Below, piece after piece: positions 5,162-5,816 of a stretch of DNA of 5,816 nucleotides; the first letter of the stretch is position 1, and each line of letters begins with the position of its first letter. The notes beneath the pieces were generated by a model. That model was not told the origin of the DNA and did not search any database. It saw only the letters and a list, made by a program, of their open reading frames with translations. The translations under genes and the position numbers were made by a program. Source of the stretch: Planctomycetes bacterium RBG_16_41_13 (GTDB lineage: Bacteria > Planctomycetota > Brocadiia > Brocadiales > Brocadiaceae); the NCBI GenBank assembly GCA_001828295.1, contig MHYI01000164.1, positions 790 through 6,605 on the forward strand, in the 5' to 3' direction.

Positions 5162-5816
5162 TTTCTGCAACCTCCCCGATCATTTTGTCCAATACCGTTT
5201 CAATCGCCTGAAATTCACCAGACTCCATGGCGGCATAATTCCAATCTCTTGTTTTTTGTGTCAGCGTCTGGAAAAAAGCCCTCGCCGCATCTTTGCCGTC
5301 AAACGACATCTTTGTTCCAAGTATTTTTACCATCTTGCCAAAGGTATATTTTTGCCTTTCGCCCGAAGATGTCCCGTCCACGGCATGAAACGCATTTTGC
5401 TGCATGTAGGCGGCGTCAAGGTACTCGCTTTTCAGGTAAGTGACAAAATCATCAATAGACGTACCTTCTTCCCCCACCACCTTCATCATCTGTGCAATAT
5501 CATTGCCGCCCCTGAGGATTTTTTGCGCTACCATCAGGTATTCCTCCTGCACAATACCGTGATACTTGCTCCAGCTTTCAAGGGGATGAATGGAGGGATA
5601 TCTTCTCGCGTCCGAGCGTTCTCTTGATAACCCATGAAATGCGCCGACTACTTTGAGAGTCGCCTGCGTAACCGGCTCGTCAAAATTCCCTCCGGCGGGG
5701 CTGACGGTGCCGCCTATGGTAACAGACCCCATAGATCCGTCATGCAGTCTCACTATCGCCGCGCGTTCATAAAACGCGGCAATAACCGACTCAAGATAGG
5801 CAGGATATGCTTCATC
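5142..5816 (-). CDS. ntpA: V-type ATP synthase subunit A, C-terminal part (5' end outside window)
   Basis: Catalytic subunit of the V1 headpiece, which hydrolyses or makes ATP together with subunit B. The reading frame is open to the right edge of the window, so 224 residues plus the TAA stop are seen and the start is missing. A GTG at 5753 is internal: the codons before it read on as [20 protein letters not shown], a family-conserved stretch. Further A-subunit signatures are [20 protein letters not shown], then [20 protein letters not shown], then [13 protein letters not shown], followed by the helical C-terminal domain. The P-loop of the catalytic site should lie upstream, outside the window. 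The 3' end overlaps ntpB by 20 nt and contains the ntpB ribosome binding site, so the two are probably translationally coupled. The wording of the motifs is closest, from memory, to chlamydial-type A subunits. The family call is very secure. Confidence 0.96.
   Translation of the reverse strand, partial: DEAYPAYLESVIAAFYERAAIVRLHDGSMGSVTIGGTVSPAGGNFDEPVTQATLKVVGAFHGLSRERSDARRYPSIHPLESWSKYHGIVQEEYLMVAQKILRGGNDIAQMMKVVGEEGTSIDDFVTYLKSEYLDAAYMQQNAFHAVDGTSSGERQKYTFGKMVKILGTKMSFDGKDAARAFFQTLTQKTRDWNYAAMESGEFQAIETVLDKMIGEVAESAQDIQ
5171..5177 (-). promoter_or_regulatory. Ribosome binding site deciding the ntpB start
   Basis: On the minus strand this reads GGGGAGG, a strong anti-16S match inside the 3' end of ntpA. 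It lies 9 nt before the GTG at 5161 and 0 nt before the TTG at 5170, which favours the shorter protein. Confidence 0.75.

Noticed and set aside
4556..5627. Long plus-strand frames (up to 175 codons) opposite ntpA and ntpB
   Set aside because: They are antisense shadows of strongly conserved ATPase genes and show no domain of their own.

Overview
The window is dominated by one minus-strand operon for a bacterial V/A-type ATPase. Reading right to left (the direction of transcription), the order is ntpA (catalytic A subunit, C-terminal 224 residues only, cut by the right edge), ntpB, ntpD, ntpI and ntpK. This A-B-D-I-K order, with no F/G gene between or after these genes, and the detailed sequence of the A, B and D subunits resemble the compact V-ATPase clusters of Chlamydiae, spirochaetes and some Planctomycetes. 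Moderate GC, the chlamydia-like subunits and many small intergenic hairpin repeats would suit a planctomycete of the anammox (Brocadiales) type, but that assignment is an inference. The promoter and the first genes of the operon (E and C-like subunits in related clusters) lie beyond position 5816.

Layout. 5816-5142: ntpA end. 5161-3848: ntpB, whose GTG start lies inside the end of ntpA. 3847-3586: a 262-nt spacer that breaks an otherwise tight operon. It carries a 14-unit tandem array of 7-mers, several hairpins and inverted GTAACAAC boundaries. 3585-2980: ntpD. 2983-1232: ntpI, coupled to ntpD by a 4-nt ATGA overlap. 1191-733: ntpK. 714-604: a 36-codon remnant of a DUF433 gene that still has a good ribosome binding site and sits 18 nt behind ntpK. 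603-1: about 600 nt with no intact gene, but with REP-like hairpins, a long inverted repeat, a plus-strand intrinsic terminator, a 15-nt direct repeat bounding 494 nt, and a possible decayed MORN-repeat fragment.

How the genes work together. A and B form the ATP-handling headpiece, D is the central rotor shaft, K forms the membrane ring and I is the stator that carries the essential arginine. The K subunit has a double-hairpin layout with a single carboxylate in the last helix. It also keeps the Ser/Gln-Gln-Glu-Thr pattern known from the Na+-binding Enterococcus hirae ring, so a sodium-coupled enzyme is a reasonable prediction. No complete previously undescribed system was found. The most unusual material is the repeat-rich spacer inside the operon and the structured, plus-strand-terminated region at the left.
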